Assembly: GCA_038134285.1 (NCBI GenBank)
Contig: JAYPUW010000001.1
Span: 62,001 to 126,000 of the forward strand
Reading direction: 5' to 3'
DNA: 64,000 nt
From: UBA3478 sp038134285
GTDB taxonomy: Bacteria > Bacteroidota > Bacteroidia > Flavobacteriales > Flavobacteriaceae
The position numbers were made by a program, and so were the translations under genes. A model generated the notes under the pieces. That model searched no databases and had not been told where the DNA came from. It was given only the letters and a program-made list of their open reading frames with translations. This document shows positions 62,787 to 64,000 of the stretch, piece by piece; the stretch's first letter is position 1; every line of letters starts with the position of its first letter.

Positions 62787-64000
62787 ATGAAAAAAGGTAC
62801 TGCAGCTCTTCTCAGTCTTATCTATTTATCAGCCTTCGCCCAACAAAAACCGATCGATTCATTAATCACTGATCATCAGGTGAGTAAAGGCATGATTAGC
62901 ACCTATTTCAAACCCGAAAAAGGTAAACTGTTATTGGCTATCCACGACAGTGTACTTGAACGTCCCTTGCTTATGGTCACACGCTATTTGCAGCTCCCTT
63001 CTGATTTTTCTGCCTATAGAAACGCTGGATCTAAGACCGCAGAAAGCGTTATCGGCTTTGAGCAAAGAGGAACCAAAATTCTCCTTAAGCAATTCTCTTA
63101 TGTCAATCTTGCCAACGAATCAGACCCCATCGCTCAAAGCGTTGTGCAAAACAACCTAGCCCCCATTTTAGGTGTCTTTGAAAAGATGAATACCGAAGAC
63201 GAGATGCATCTTATAGATGTCTCAGATTTCTTTTCCAAAGATTCTCCTGGCTTCAACGCAGTGGGTGAAACAGACAAGAAAAACTACAAGATCGGATCGT
63301 TGGATGGCAATCGTTCGTTTATCGACGCTGCCAAAAGCTTTCCGCGAAATACTGAGATTACGCACACCTTGACCTATCCGGCCGCGGCGGCACCTAGAGA
63401 GAACAGAAGTGAGACCCTGAGTTTTCAAATGAATCATTCAATCATTGCACTACCCGATCATCCCATGCCTTCGCGCCTAGTCGACCATCGCGTTGGATGG
63501 TTCTCTCTAGAGCAATACAACTATTCGTCTGAGGCTCTTAAGTCAGATAATTACCGCATCGCAGCACGCTGGAGGCTAGAACCGAGCGATAAAGAAGCCT
63601 ATGCGCGTGGCGAACTTGTCACCCCATTAAAACCTATTGTATTCTATCTCGATCCTGCGACCCCTTTAAAATGGAGACCTTATTTTAAGAAAGGTATCGA
63701 AGACTGGAATGGGCCCTTTGAAAAAGCCGGATTTAAGAATGCGATCATTGCCAAGGATCCTCCGACCAAAGAAGAAGATCCAGATTTCAGTCCAGAGGAT
63801 GTGCGTTACTCAGTAGTGCGCTACGTGGCGTCTACCACGCGAAACGCCACAGGGCCAAGTGTAAAAGATCCGCGTACTGGTGAGATCCTTGAGAGCGATG
63901 TCATATGGTATCACAATCACCTGCGCTCGTACCGCAATAGATATCTTTTAGAGACGGGGGCCGCCAACGAGAAGGCAAGAACCTTGAATACGCCTGAGGA
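62787..64000 (+). CDS. DUF5117-type zinc metalloprotease, 5' part (runs off the window)
   Basis: An open reading frame from the ATG at 62787 that continues past the window edge with at least 404 codons. A signal peptide (LSLIYLSAFAQ) is followed by an N-terminal region of the DUF5118/DUF5117 type: FKPEKGKLLLAIHDSVLERPLLMVTRY, then YRIAARWRLEPSD and PIVFYLDPATPLKWRPYFKKGIEDWN, and APILGVFEKMN. Family members end in a DUF4953 domain with a HExxH zinc site, which lies outside the window here. The enzyme is probably a large secreted protease. The family call rests on the N-terminal half only. Confidence 0.82.
   Translation, partial: MKKGTAALLSLIYLSAFAQQKPIDSLITDHQVSKGMISTYFKPEKGKLLLAIHDSVLERPLLMVTRYLQLPSDFSAYRNAGSKTAESVIGFEQRGTKILLKQFSYVNLANESDPIAQSVVQNNLAPILGVFEKMNTEDEMHLIDVSDFFSKDSPGFNAVGETDKKNYKIGSLDGNRSFIDAAKSFPRNTEITHTLTYPAAAAPRENRSETLSFQMNHSIIALPDHPMPSRLVDHRVGWFSLEQYNYSSEALKSDNYRIAARWRLEPSDKEAYARGELVTPLKPIVFYLDPATPLKWRPYFKKGIEDWNGPFEKAGFKNAIIAKDPPTKEEDPDFSPEDVRYSVVRYVASTTRNATGPSVKDPRTGEILESDVIWYHNHLRSYRNRYLLETGAANEKARTLNTPE

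Noticed and set aside
1..64000. Mobile elements, prophage, CRISPR arrays
   Set aside because: I looked for transposase and integrase motifs, long direct or inverted repeats and regularly spaced repeats, and saw none by eye.

Overview
The window looks like a chromosomal scaffold segment from a member of the Bacteroidota, most likely a marine or aquatic flavobacterium-type organism. The evidence is the gene content: several TonB-dependent receptors, many lipoproteins, Bacteroidota-typical families (DUF4249, DUF2911, DUF6526, DUF5916, DUF5117-type metalloprotease, VPS10/BNR protein), weak Shine-Dalgarno sites, and at least one clean TTG-N18-TAnnTTTG promoter. Genes are packed tightly. Two 100-N scaffold gaps (785-884 and 57189-57288) interrupt the sequence. 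I see no transposase, phage gene, CRISPR array or rRNA, and no recognisable transcription factor gene.

Layout: 1-957 holds the 3' part of an AMP nucleosidase, a gap and a tRNA-Val cut by the gap. 964-9401 holds a GH29 fucosidase lipoprotein, a DUF4249/TonB-receptor pair, a GNAT acetyltransferase, an M19 dipeptidase and an M20 amidohydrolase. 9439-19185 holds a membrane hydroxylase, an APC permease followed at once by an aldo/keto reductase-RidA fusion, a 1001-residue BNR/VPS10 protein, a DUF885-like protein and a DUF1080 protein.

19291-30198 is a complete myo-inositol catabolic operon in one direction: FAD oxidoreductase, iolJ-type aldolase, iolB, iolC, iolA, iolE, iolG, iolD and a sodium:solute symporter. 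Together the enzymes would take myo-inositol to dihydroxyacetone phosphate plus acetyl-CoA and CO2.

30220-34935 holds a PqaA-type hydrolase, a GH20 hexosaminidase and a UPF0309 SIS protein. Converging on these is an eight-gene minus-strand operon (41955-34936): tryptophanase, Fe-alcohol dehydrogenase, a ribulose-phosphate-3-epimerase-like protein, then a self-contained fructose-family phosphotransferase system (IIA, IIC, IIB, HPr, Enzyme I). A full PTS is unusual in this phylum, and its phospho-acceptor motifs diverge from the textbook forms. This is the most interesting part of the window.

42090-51170 carries a stand-alone TonB plug-domain lipoprotein, then a plus-strand run of Gfo/Idh/MocA oxidoreductase, S10 carboxypeptidase, CBM9-like/DUF5916 protein, GH3 glycosidase with PA14, and an exported Gfo/Idh/MocA protein. 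51171-64000 holds a VanX-like dipeptidase with a TonB receptor, a DUF6526 protein, NIPSNAP, DUF2911, thioredoxin, two exported xylose-isomerase-like TIM-barrel proteins on either side of the second gap, a second TonB receptor, an NPP-like phosphodiesterase, a class-A-beta-lactamase-like lipoprotein and the 5' part of a DUF5117-type metalloprotease. The exported Gfo/Idh, TIM-barrel and DUF1080 proteins could form a dispersed 3-keto-glycoside pathway (inference).
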